Assembly (NCBI RefSeq): GCF_002005225.1 | Contig: NZ_CP019724.1 | Span: 7,172,001-7,236,000 of the forward strand | DNA from: Streptomyces pactum | Lineage (GTDB): Bacteria > Actinomycetota > Actinomycetes > Streptomycetales > Streptomycetaceae | DNA: 64,000 nucleotides | Direction: 5' to 3' | Shown: one piece after another, positions 40,141 to 48,014 of the stretch | How positions within the stretch are numbered: the first letter of the stretch is position 1 | Layout: every line of letters starts with the position of its first letter | The notes under the pieces: model-generated | The model's database searches: none | What the model saw: only the letters and a program-made list of their open reading frames with translations | Told to the model about the DNA's origin: nothing | Position numbers and translations under genes: made by a program

Positions 40141-41025
40141 TCAGGAGGCGGTGTGCAGCGTTCCGGTCGTCAGGAACACGCAGTTCGCGGCGGCCGCGCC
40201 CACCAGCGGCAGATACGGGGAGAGGCGTTCGATCACGTACGGCAGCGTGAACAGATCGGCGACTCCGGCGTCCCAGCCGTGCTCCGCCCACCAGCGCTCC
40301 GGCTCGGCGAGCCGCCAGTTCCAGGACAGCCCGATCGTCGACAGGGCCTCCATGAAGGGCGCCACGAACGGCGAGGACATGGTCGCCGAGTTCACACACT
40401 CGGCGCCGAACGTACTGCCGGGCGCGGAGAGCCCGGTCATCGCGGCGACGAGGGACTCCACCTCCGCGGGCTGGAGGAAGTAGAGGGGCGCCTCACAGAG
40501 CCAGGCGGTGGGCCTGCCGGTATCGAACCCCGCCGCGACGAGTGCCGCGCCCCAGGCGGCGGTGTCGGTGGTGTCGGCCCCGACGACGGTGCGGCGTCCG
40601 CAGGAGGGCCGGCCTCGGCCCAGTACGTGTTCCTTGAAGGCGAGCACGGCGGGATCCTCGACCTCGAAGGTGTGTACGCCGGTCGGCCAGTCGAGCCGGA
40701 AGGCGCGGGTGTCCAGTCCGGCGCCGAGGAGCACCACCTGACGGCAGCCCGAACGCGCCGCGGCGAGCAGGTGGTCGTCGAAGAAGCGGGAGCGCACCAC
40801 CTGCCAGTCCGGCAGCAGGCGTTGCATCGGCCCGTCGCCGGGCGGGCCCCCCTCGAAGCCCGCCGCGTGGAGGAAGCCGGCGGCCCACGGATCGCGGACG
40901 TGCGGCGCGGGCCGGAGGTACTCGGCCGCGTGCGCGGCGGCTGTCCAGAGCGCCGCGCGTGAGATGCCGTCCGGGGGGCCGGCGGCTGACGCGGACGGTG
41001 ACTGCGGCCGAGCGGTTCCAGGCAT
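40141..41025 (-). CDS. PPM1/LCMT-family SAM-dependent O-methyltransferase
   Basis: A 294-residue methyltransferase of the LCMT-like family, whose members often methylate carboxyl groups. The SAM-binding signature is VVLLGAGLDTRAFRLDWP near residues 95-112. The acidic strand FEVEDPAVLAFKEHVL, then WLCEAPLYFLQPAEVESLV, matches the family layout. GAGGAGG sits 4 bases upstream of ATG 41025. It converges on the biosynthetic cluster from the other strand. Azodyrecin-type azoxy clusters, as I recall, end with a SAM-dependent methyl-ester formation, which would fit a carboxyl methyltransferase here. The link is inference. Confidence 0.8.
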   Translation of the reverse strand: MPGTARPQSPSASAAGPPDGISRAALWTAAAHAAEYLRPAPHVRDPWAAGFLHAAGFEGGPPGDGPMQRLLPDWQVVRSRFFDDHLLAAARSGCRQVVLLGAGLDTRAFRLDWPTGVHTFEVEDPAVLAFKEHVLGRGRPSCGRRTVVGADTTDTAAWGAALVAAGFDTGRPTAWLCEAPLYFLQPAEVESLVAAMTGLSAPGSTFGAECVNSATMSSPFVAPFMEALSTIGLSWNWRLAEPERWWAEHGWDAGVADLFTLPYVIERLSPYLPLVGAAAANCVFLTTGTLHTAS

Positions 41026-41071
41026 GGGACCTCCTCGAGGTGGGGACGGGAACGGGTGGCGCGGGCCCGGA

Positions 41072-42649
41072 TCAGCCGGAGCGGCGCCGGCCCAGCAGGA
41101 AGGCCGCGGCACCCAGCGCGAGCAGGCCCCCGGAGGGGCGGGTGGGCCGCTGGCCGCCCATCGCGGCGGGGGTGCGCGGCTCGTGGATGTTCAGCGCGAA
41201 CTGGCGGTTGGCCACGTCCGAGAGGACACCCCGGACCTGCTCGGGACTGGTGACGGCGGCCAGCAGCAACTCCATGGAGTTCCGAGCGAACTGGTTGCGG
41301 CCGAGGAACTCGCGGCCCAGTGCGAACAGGATCTTCGGCACCTCGGCCTGGAACACCTCGGGCAGCGTGATCTCGGGAGCCAGGCAGCGCACCGAGCCGT
41401 CCAGGTTCGCGAACGACTTGCCCAGCAGCGACACCGCGGGCGGTGAACCGATGCCCCGCTTGGTCGCCTTGGCCAGCACGGTGGTGAGCGAGACGCCGAA
41501 GTTCATGTCCTCCAGGGACAGATGGGACACCTTGGGCACGAAGGCCGCCATGTCGGCGGCGAAGGCGGGCATGTTGGCCCACGGCGTCATCCGGCCCATC
41601 TCCGCCCAGTGCTGCGCCAGTCCGGCACCGTCGTTCTGTGCCAGCGTCATGAAGAGCGGGAGCAGTTGCAGACTGGTGCGCCGGTCCAGCCTGCCGACCA
41701 TGCCCCAGTCGATCAGCGTCGCGGGCCCGCCGGGGGCCGCGAACACGTTCCCCGCGTGCGGGTCGGCGTGGAAGAAGCGGTGGACGAAGTACCCGTGGTA
41801 CATGAAGCGCAGCAGGTCCCTGCCGATCTCCACGCGCTCGTCGTCCGTGAAATGGGCGCGGTCGACGTGCCGCACCGACTTCCCGTCGGCCAGCGACTGG
41901 ACGAGGACCCGGGGACTGGCGTGCAGCACCCGGGGCACCTCCAGGGAGCGGAACGGCCGTACGTGTTCGCGGGCCTCGTCCATGTTGCGGGCCTCGCCGG
42001 TGAAGTCCAGCTCCGGCTCCATGGCGTCGAAGACCGAGCCGAGCATCGCCTCGATGTCGATGACCTCGTTGAACCGGGGAGCGAGGCGGGCCACGATTCT
42101 CGACGCCCGGCGCATCAGGGCCATGTCCGCGAGCACGCCTTCGCGGATGCCGGGCCGCTGGATCTTCACCACGGCCGCGCGTCCGCCGGGCAGCGTCACG
42201 CGGTAGACCTGGGCGAGGGACGCCGCCCCCAGCGGGGCGACGGTCTCGATGTCGTCGAAGCGCAGCTTCCAGTCCGGCCCGAGGTCCCGGGCCAGTACCG
42301 GCTCGAACTCCGAGAACGGCTGGACGTCGACCTCGTCGTGCAGGTTCTGCAGTTCGTCCCGGATGGACTGGGGGACCATGTCCGGCCGGGTGGACAGGAT
42401 CTGGCCCAGCTTCACGTAGAACGGGCCGAGGCTCTCCAGGGCGTGCCGCACCGCTTTGGCGCGGCGCTGCTCCGCCCCTGCGGAGCCGTCGCCGGCGGCC
42501 CCGGCGGAGGCGTCGGCGTCCTCCGCCGGGGACCGCGTGTCCCGCTTCGCACGTCTCCGCAGCCGGGCCGCCTGTCCCACCTCGTCGGCCACGAGGCTGC
42601 CCAGGACCTTGACCACGAGACGCAGCCGATCGCCGACGACAGACGCCAT
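41072..42649 (-). CDS. ABC1/UbiB-family atypical kinase-like protein
   Basis: A 525-residue UbiB/COQ8 family protein. The N-terminal KxGQ signature is FYVKLGQILSTRPDMVPQ near residue 80. APLGAASLAQVYRVTLPGG is the Ala-rich nucleotide loop. HADPHAGNVFAAPGGPATLI then DWGMVGRL gives the catalytic HxDxxxxN and DFG-like motifs. A C-terminal hydrophobic anchor (GGLLALGAAAFLLG) precedes an Arg-rich tail. Relatives are ATPases that help process membrane isoprenoid lipids. GAGGAGG about 10 bases upstream of ATG 42649. Same strand and 46 bases from the methyltransferase, so possibly cotranscribed. Confidence 0.88.
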   Translation of the reverse strand: MASVVGDRLRLVVKVLGSLVADEVGQAARLRRRAKRDTRSPAEDADASAGAAGDGSAGAEQRRAKAVRHALESLGPFYVKLGQILSTRPDMVPQSIRDELQNLHDEVDVQPFSEFEPVLARDLGPDWKLRFDDIETVAPLGAASLAQVYRVTLPGGRAAVVKIQRPGIREGVLADMALMRRASRIVARLAPRFNEVIDIEAMLGSVFDAMEPELDFTGEARNMDEAREHVRPFRSLEVPRVLHASPRVLVQSLADGKSVRHVDRAHFTDDERVEIGRDLLRFMYHGYFVHRFFHADPHAGNVFAAPGGPATLIDWGMVGRLDRRTSLQLLPLFMTLAQNDGAGLAQHWAEMGRMTPWANMPAFAADMAAFVPKVSHLSLEDMNFGVSLTTVLAKATKRGIGSPPAVSLLGKSFANLDGSVRCLAPEITLPEVFQAEVPKILFALGREFLGRNQFARNSMELLLAAVTSPEQVRGVLSDVANRQFALNIHEPRTPAAMGGQRPTRPSGGLLALGAAAFLLGRRRSG

Positions 42650-42766
42650 CGTGTGTGATCCTCCTCAGATCGGGATCCGGGTACGGGACGGCATCCCGGT
42701 ACGGGACGGCGGTCGGTGGCCGGCGTACCGCACGGAGCCGGCCGGACGGGACGGTGGCACGGCGGG

Positions 42767-43516
42767 TCAGCTCGAGGACGAGGACTGTCCGCCCTGGGAC
42801 TGCCCGCCCCCCTGCTGGCCGGTGAGACCCTGCAACGCGGCGAGGCCCTGCTGGCCGGCCTGGGCGGGCAGGTTGGTCAGGTTCTGCAGGCCCTGGAGCG
42901 CGTCGATGAGCTTGGGCAGCACCTGGAGGAGCTGGGTGAGCTGGGTCGGCAGCGACATGAGGTCGCCGACGCCGCCCGCGGCCTGTCCGACGCCGCCGGC
43001 GAGCTGCCCGAGCCCACCGAGGGCGCCGGCCGCGCCGCCGACCGCGGCGAACGGGTTGGCCGCGCCGCCCAGCGCGGCCAGCGGGTTGCCCGCCCCGCTC
43101 AGGGCGGCCAGCGGATTGCCGGCACCGGCGAGGGCCGCGAGCGGGTTGCCCGCGCCCGCGGCGCCGGTGAGCGCGGCCAGGGGGTTGCCCGCACCCGCAC
43201 CCGCGACTCCGCCGAGCGCGGCCAGGGGGTTGCCCGCGCCCGCGAGGGCCGCCAGCGGGTTGCCGGCACCCGCGCCCGCGAGGGCGGCCAGCGGGTTGGC
43301 GGCACCCGCGAGCGCGGTCGCCGGATTGACGACCCCGGCCAGCGCGCCCAGCGCGTTCGCGGGCAGCCCGGCCAGTGTGTCGACGGCGTTGCCGGAGCCG
43401 GACGACCCGGGTTTGTCCGCCCGGTTCAGCATGTCGTCGAAGGCCTCCTTGCTGCTGTCGGCCATATTCCCGACCAGGTCCTTGAAGATGTCCTGAATGT
43501 TCTTGCTGTTGGACAT
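42767..43516 (-). CDS. Low-complexity NPLAALAG-repeat protein
   Basis: A 249-residue protein I do not recognise. The first 40 residues look like a normal amphipathic domain (NIQDIFKDLVGNMADSSKEA). Residues about 50-165 consist of at least eight copies of a GAGNPLAALAG-type unit. A hydrophobic helical stretch (SLPTQLTQLLQVLPKLIDAL) and a Gly/Gln/Ser-rich tail ending in five Ser complete it. No signal peptide or cysteine is seen. The repeat region may form an extended beta or coiled assembly, as in some structural proteins. It lies 53 bases downstream of a sigma-factor gene on the same strand, which may drive it. ATG 43516 has AAGGGA upstream. Confidence 0.65.
   Translation of the reverse strand: MSNSKNIQDIFKDLVGNMADSSKEAFDDMLNRADKPGSSGSGNAVDTLAGLPANALGALAGVVNPATALAGAANPLAALAGAGAGNPLAALAGAGNPLAALGGVAGAGAGNPLAALTGAAGAGNPLAALAGAGNPLAALSGAGNPLAALGGAANPFAAVGGAAGALGGLGQLAGGVGQAAGGVGDLMSLPTQLTQLLQVLPKLIDALQGLQNLTNLPAQAGQQGLAALQGLTGQQGGGQSQGGQSSSSS
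43010..43320 (-). repeat. Coding repeat tract for NPLAALAG units
   Basis: Imperfect 30-bp and related units carry the core GCCAGCGGGTTGCC or GCCAGGGGGTTGCC on the plus strand. Spacing varies between copies. The tract encodes the repetitive centre of the low-complexity protein. Boundaries are approximate. Confidence 0.8.
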
Positions 43517-43569
43517 GAAAGGGGTCCCTTTCCGTTTCTCTGCGATGGGAGAGGAGTGGATTCGGGGTG

Positions 43570-44094
43570 CTATCGGGCGCAGCCTTCCAAGGCTTTCACG
43601 CACGCGTTCTTCAACCGTGCGCGGCCCCTGGTGAAAGCGGCCTCGGCCGCCTTTACGGAGATGTTGTGTATGCGGGCGAATTCCGCAGTGGAAATTCCCT
43701 TGGCGCGGGCGAGTATGACCTCCTGCTCTCGCCCCCGCAGGTGTTGTACCTGGCCCAGCAGCCATCTGCCGAAGTCCTCGTCGCAGACGTCCTCCTCGGT
43801 CGTACCCGGGGTGTCCGCGAGCGCCGCTCGCTGGAGGAGTCTGCTGCGACGCTCCAGGTCACGATAGAAGTCGATGCAGAGGCGAAGCGCCACGGACGTC
43901 AGAAAGGCACCGAGTCGATTCCTGTCCAACGCGGCATGGGCGGCTGCGCGGGCCATGGTTTCCTGAACGCAGTCCTCGGCGTCCTGAAAACTCGGCAGTC
44001 TTCGCCGAACCAGCCGCATGAGGCGGTCCTGATGCTGGAAGATGTCTTCCCAGGAGCATTCAGCGGGCGATTGGCAGGTGGAATGTCGCACCAT
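43570..44094 (-). CDS. ECF-like RNA polymerase sigma factor
   Basis: A 174-residue sigma-70 family protein. Region 2 is FQHQDRLMRLVRRRLPSFQD then AEDCVQETMARAAAHAALDR. Region 4 is LRGREQEVILARAKGISTAE then FARIHNISVKAAEAAFTRGR. The ribosomal-type helix and short linker fit ECF or FecI-like factors. Cys residues near the N-terminus (CQSPAECSW) are unusual. No anti-sigma gene is adjacent; the low-complexity gene follows on the same strand and the halogenase precedes it. It probably controls one or both. The start is the ATG at 44094. Confidence 0.82.
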   Translation of the reverse strand: MVRHSTCQSPAECSWEDIFQHQDRLMRLVRRRLPSFQDAEDCVQETMARAAAHAALDRNRLGAFLTSVALRLCIDFYRDLERRSRLLQRAALADTPGTTEEDVCDEDFGRWLLGQVQHLRGREQEVILARAKGISTAEFARIHNISVKAAEAAFTRGRARLKNACVKALEGCAR

Positions 44095-44244
44095 CGTGGA
44101 TCGCAGCCCGTTGTCTCTCGGATTGAGGAGGGAGAACCGCGGCCGACTTTCTATTTGTCGGCCATGTGGTTTTCCTACCCGAGACCCTGGAGCGGCAAAC
44201 CGGATTAAGTTTCTCCACCGGTCGGCAGGAATGTTTTTTCGTGC

Positions 44245-46002
44245 TCATTTCCGAGGAGCGGGACGCCGTGCCCAGTCGCGGTTCCAGTTGAGCCACATGT
44301 CCCTTGCGGTCTGGTGCACTTGAGAGCCGCCGGCGCGCAGCTCGGTGGCGTACGCCTGGATGGCCTCCTTGCCCACCAGCCGCGCTCCGCCGGTGAAGTA
44401 GGAGCCCCGGACGTGCCGCGGTGAGCGGTACTTGCCCCACAGCAGGATCTTCATCAGGGGCCAGAGGGTGAACACCCCGGACGGGCAGCGGTTGCCGGGG
44501 TCCAGAGTCCGCCACACGGCCGGGACCAGTCCGCTCTCGCCGAGCATCTCGTAGATCCGCGCGATCGCCTGCTCCTTCGTCGACTCGCCCGCGCGATAGG
44601 CGAGTACGGCATCGCGCGACTGGTCGAACATCCGCTCCACCCAGGGATTGTCCATCCCCTGGAGGCCTCGGTAGGGCGGCAGCTCCAGCGTGTCGAAGCA
44701 GGCCGGGTCGTGGGTCTTCTCGAACGTCACGGCGGCCTGGTTCTGCGCGTTCGTGCCGTACAGCGTGGTGATGGTCCACACCCGGTTCCAGGCGTTCCAC
44801 AGGTCGAAGTCGTCGAACGCGATGTAGCTGCAGGACACCAGGTCGTCGTAGAACCGGAACATGCGCTTGGTCCAGTGGTCCAGGTACGCGAACCGGGACG
44901 TGTCGAAGTCGTCCTGGCGCACCGCGGCGATGAGCCGGTGGCTCAGCGCGTTGAGTGCCATCACGGTGACGGCGAGCCCGCTGGAGAAGAGCGGGTCGAT
45001 GAAGTCACTGGCGTGCGGCAGCAGGCACCACCGGTCACCGACCACCTTCTGCGAGGCGAACTGGGTGCGGTCGGTGGACACGTACGGCCGTACCGCCCGT
45101 GCTCCCTCGAACTGCCGCGCCACGCTGGGGAAGCGGCGCACGTACCGCCAGAACTCCTCCTCCGCCGGGATGTCGTCCGGACGGGGGTGCTGGTCGAGGT
45201 CCAGGTTGACGCCCACGCTGCACAACCCGCTCGTACTGGTCGACTGGTTGTCGAACGGGATGACCCAGAACCAGCCGCCCCGGAACATGTGGTGGAGCGT
45301 TCCCTGGCTGAACGGGCTGGGCATGCCGTGCTGCTCGCGCGCGGGCGCCACGGCGTCGAAGGGGCGCACGTCCACCATGTGCGTGAAGATCGTGCGCGAC
45401 CGCGTGCGGTAGGGCGGTTCCTGCCGCAGCCCGAGCCGCTCGGGCAGGACTGCCCGCATGCCGCCGGCGTCCACCACGTACGAGGCCCGGAAGGTGCCCC
45501 GGTCCCGGGTGACGAGCGTGGCACCGTCCTCCTCGAACTTCACGTCGTCGACCATGGTGTGGGTGTACGCGGTCACGCCGTAGGACACGGCGACGTGGAA
45601 CATGTAGGCGTCCACGTCCTGCCGGAAGTAGTGCGAGTCGGGGCCGAGCGGCGGGCCCCAAGTGGGGTACTGGGTGCATTCGTCGGGCCGGGTGGGCTCG
45701 CCCTCCCGGTGGTAGACGAAACTGAAGTTCCGCTTGACTCCGCAGTTCGACGACACGTGGCGGCGCAGCGCCCCGTTGGTCGCCAGGTGCTCGAGTTCCG
45801 GGACGTCGTAGCGGCGGGCCAGGACCCTGAGGCCGAACGTGGTCTCGGGGACGGTGGACTCTCCGATGGCGAACCTGGGGTGGCCGCTGCCTTCCAGCAG
45901 CAGCACCCGCACGCCGTGGCGTGCGAGAACGGTCCCCAGCATCGTCCCGCCGATGCCGCCTCCGACGATGGCGACATCGAAAACACGCTGGTCTTCTTGC
46001 AT
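44245..46002 (-). CDS. Flavin-dependent halogenase-like oxidoreductase
   Basis: A 585-residue FAD protein. The nucleotide-binding motif GGGIGGTMLGTVLARHGVRV near residue 14 and the GESTVPET stretch near 48-55 match flavin-dependent halogenases. The family motif W-x-W-x-I-P appears as GGWFWVIPF near residue 245. Long C-terminal helical additions (residues 350-585) include SSGLAVTVMALNALSHRLI. These features fit a halogenase or related hydroxylase/epoxidase, acting on a bound or free aromatic or unsaturated substrate. No carrier protein lies nearby. AAAGGA lies about 10 bases upstream of ATG 46002. Confidence 0.78.
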   Translation of the reverse strand: MQEDQRVFDVAIVGGGIGGTMLGTVLARHGVRVLLLEGSGHPRFAIGESTVPETTFGLRVLARRYDVPELEHLATNGALRRHVSSNCGVKRNFSFVYHREGEPTRPDECTQYPTWGPPLGPDSHYFRQDVDAYMFHVAVSYGVTAYTHTMVDDVKFEEDGATLVTRDRGTFRASYVVDAGGMRAVLPERLGLRQEPPYRTRSRTIFTHMVDVRPFDAVAPAREQHGMPSPFSQGTLHHMFRGGWFWVIPFDNQSTSTSGLCSVGVNLDLDQHPRPDDIPAEEEFWRYVRRFPSVARQFEGARAVRPYVSTDRTQFASQKVVGDRWCLLPHASDFIDPLFSSGLAVTVMALNALSHRLIAAVRQDDFDTSRFAYLDHWTKRMFRFYDDLVSCSYIAFDDFDLWNAWNRVWTITTLYGTNAQNQAAVTFEKTHDPACFDTLELPPYRGLQGMDNPWVERMFDQSRDAVLAYRAGESTKEQAIARIYEMLGESGLVPAVWRTLDPGNRCPSGVFTLWPLMKILLWGKYRSPRHVRGSYFTGGARLVGKEAIQAYATELRAGGSQVHQTARDMWLNWNRDWARRPAPRK

Positions 46003-46051
46003 GTCTGCGGTTCCTTTCGCGACGGGAAGGGCGAGTCGCCGGACGTTCCGG

Positions 46052-46711
46052 TCACCCTCGGGCGACCGGGGAGCCCGGCAGTACCCGGCGCAGCCCGCAG
46101 GCCACCAACCGGGCGGAGAAGGACACGGCGAACCCGGGGGTGGGTGCCAGCGCGGTCAACATTCCGCGATCGCCCGGGATGTGGCGTTCGCCGCGCCCGG
46201 TGACGTCCAGCCACGCACCGAAGTGCAGCAGTCGCGCCTCGGGCCCGGCGTCGCGCGCGGGAAACGGCCTCATGTGCTCGCGCACCGCGCGCGTGAGGGT
46301 GGTGCGCCGCTCCGTGCCCACCTGCTGTCCCGCCAGGAAGCGGTCGAGCAACTGGGCGGAGCGGCGGGGGAATCCGCCGCGGCCGAGAGGCGCGCGCCCC
46401 GCCAGCCCGGTGTCGTGGAATGCCGCGGCGGCCAGCAGGCCGACCCGGTCGTAGGCGGTGCCGTGGGTCCGCGCGCGGGCGTCGGCCAACAGGAACGTCC
46501 GTAGGGAGTGCACGGCGAGGCGCGGTGGCAGAAGCCGGCGCATCTCCGTCAGCGCGGCGCCCGCGAGGGGGTGCCCGAGCAGCTCCGCGAGGGCCGGGTG
46601 GCCGAGCAGGGGCCGCCACGCCCCGGGAAACGCCTCCGGTGGATGCGCGCGCGAACTGACGCCGTTGTCACCGGAGTCGGGAACCCCAGGCTTTCCAGGC
46701 CCTGCGGCCAT
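46052..46711 (-). CDS. HD-domain (phosphohydrolase-like) protein
   Basis: A 219-residue protein with an HD-type metal site. One His lies in RLAVHSLRTFLLADARARTH, the His-Asp pair in GLLAAAAFHDTGLAGRAPLG, and a further His in TTLTRAVREHMRPFP. This pattern matches cyanamide-hydratase-like HD hydrolases. The first 25 residues are flexible. It is upstream of the halogenase gene, separated by 49 bases and probably cotranscribed, though the metabolite it acts on is unknown. AAGGGGG lies 8 bases before ATG 46711. Confidence 0.65.
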   Translation of the reverse strand: MAAGPGKPGVPDSGDNGVSSRAHPPEAFPGAWRPLLGHPALAELLGHPLAGAALTEMRRLLPPRLAVHSLRTFLLADARARTHGTAYDRVGLLAAAAFHDTGLAGRAPLGRGGFPRRSAQLLDRFLAGQQVGTERRTTLTRAVREHMRPFPARDAGPEARLLHFGAWLDVTGRGERHIPGDRGMLTALAPTPGFAVSFSARLVACGLRRVLPGSPVARG

Positions 46712-47144
46712 GACCCAAACCCCCTTGCCTTGGCACCTCTTGGCGGTGTCCGTCTCACCTGTCTTTACGCTTGGGCCGCGCCTCGCCCCCCGTTTCACAA
46801 CAAGCCGTCCATGTCCGCGTGTTGACGCAAAACCGGCGGCGCGCGACTTCGGGAACGCGCTCCGGGCGTGCGTTCCGGCCGCTCATTCGGACGGGTCCCG
46901 CGCGGGGGTGGGCGGGCAGTCCGAAGTCCGTGATCGCCGTTCGCCGGTAGTACGCCTGCTGCGCGTCGCCGCCGCTCGCCCGGTGCCACGGCTGACCGCG
47001 TAACCCACTCGAATGAATGAGCCCTACTTACTCCAAGGGGTGAATTCTTTCCCCCGGTAGAGGGATCGTTGCGGATTTCGATAGACGCGAGACTGGGTAA
47101 TCGGATCGAACTCAGCGTCATTCCCCGACCAGATGGAGAACACC
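46712..47144. other. 433-base divergent intergenic region
   Basis: Separates the HD-domain gene (minus) from the class 2 lipase-like gene (plus). The right part (about 47000-47110) is unusually AT-rich for this window, with GAATGAATGAGCC and GAATTCTTTCC tracts. It probably carries the lipase promoter, but no convincing -35/-10 pair can be singled out. No gene, RNA or repeat is seen. Confidence 0.5.
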
Positions 47145-48014
47145 GTGAGTTTCCTCAATCCCCGTATCCCCGGAGCCAATTCGGACGACGTCGTCACGGA
47201 CATCATCGAATCACCGCACCGCCTGGGTGCGGTCGCCCAGGCCGGCGGGGCGCAGGTCATCGCCACCGTGGACGTGCAGGCGGGAGAGGACGACTGGAAC
47301 ACCCCGCCGACCGCGGAGCACCCCCGTCCGGTGGTGCTCGTGCACGGCACCTTCGGCAACCGCGGCTACACCTGGAACACGGCGACGCCTCTCCTCCGAC
47401 AGCACGGTCACCGCGTCTTCCGGCTCGACTACGGCCGGCACGGCAACCCCGTGATCTTCGGCCTCGGCGACATCAAGCACTCCGCCCGGCAGCTCGCGGA
47501 CTTCGTCGACGAGGTGCTGCGGCGGACCGGTGCCCAGCAGGTCGACCTGGTCGGCTTCTCACAGGGCGGCATGATGCCGCGCTACTACCTGAACGCCCTG
47601 GGCGGAGGACCCAAGGTGCACAACTTCGTCGGCATCTCGCCCAGCAACCACGGAGTCACGGCGCAGGGGCTGATGAACCTCGCGCGCCAGATCCCCGGCG
47701 CGGTGGAGCTGGTCGAACAGGGCGCCGTGGGGGAGGTCGTGCCGGCCTGGCCGCAGCTCCAGCACGACCACCCCTTCCAGCGCGAGCTGGCCGGCCTCGG
47801 CGAGACGACGGAGGGCGTCCGCCACACCGTCATCGCCACCCGGTACGACGACGTGGTCACCCCGTACACGTCGTGCTCCCTCGCGGAGACCGAGGGCCGC
47901 TACGTCAACAACATCGTCCTGCAGGACATCGACCCGGGCGACCACACCCCGCACGTGAGCATGCCCTACAACGCGACCGTGCTGAACGAGGTGCTCAAGG
48001 CCCTGGCCGACTGA
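47145..48014 (+). CDS. Class 2 lipase-like alpha/beta hydrolase
   Basis: A 289-residue alpha/beta hydrolase of the lipase class 2 family. The oxyanion segment is RPVVLVHGTFGNRGYTWNTA near residue 60-80. The nucleophile elbow GFSQGGMMPRYYLNAL lies near 131-146. NFVGISPSNHGVTAQGLMNL and the C-terminal DPGDHTPHVSMPYN supply the Asp/His region. No signal peptide is visible, unlike most secreted members. The GTG at 47145 has GGAG 6 bases upstream and is favoured; an ATG at 47133 would add four residues but has no ribosome binding site. Its 3' end overlaps the convergent hydrolase by 49 bases. Confidence 0.82.
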   Translation: MSFLNPRIPGANSDDVVTDIIESPHRLGAVAQAGGAQVIATVDVQAGEDDWNTPPTAEHPRPVVLVHGTFGNRGYTWNTATPLLRQHGHRVFRLDYGRHGNPVIFGLGDIKHSARQLADFVDEVLRRTGAQQVDLVGFSQGGMMPRYYLNALGGGPKVHNFVGISPSNHGVTAQGLMNLARQIPGAVELVEQGAVGEVVPAWPQLQHDHPFQRELAGLGETTEGVRHTVIATRYDDVVTPYTSCSLAETEGRYVNNIVLQDIDPGDHTPHVSMPYNATVLNEVLKALAD

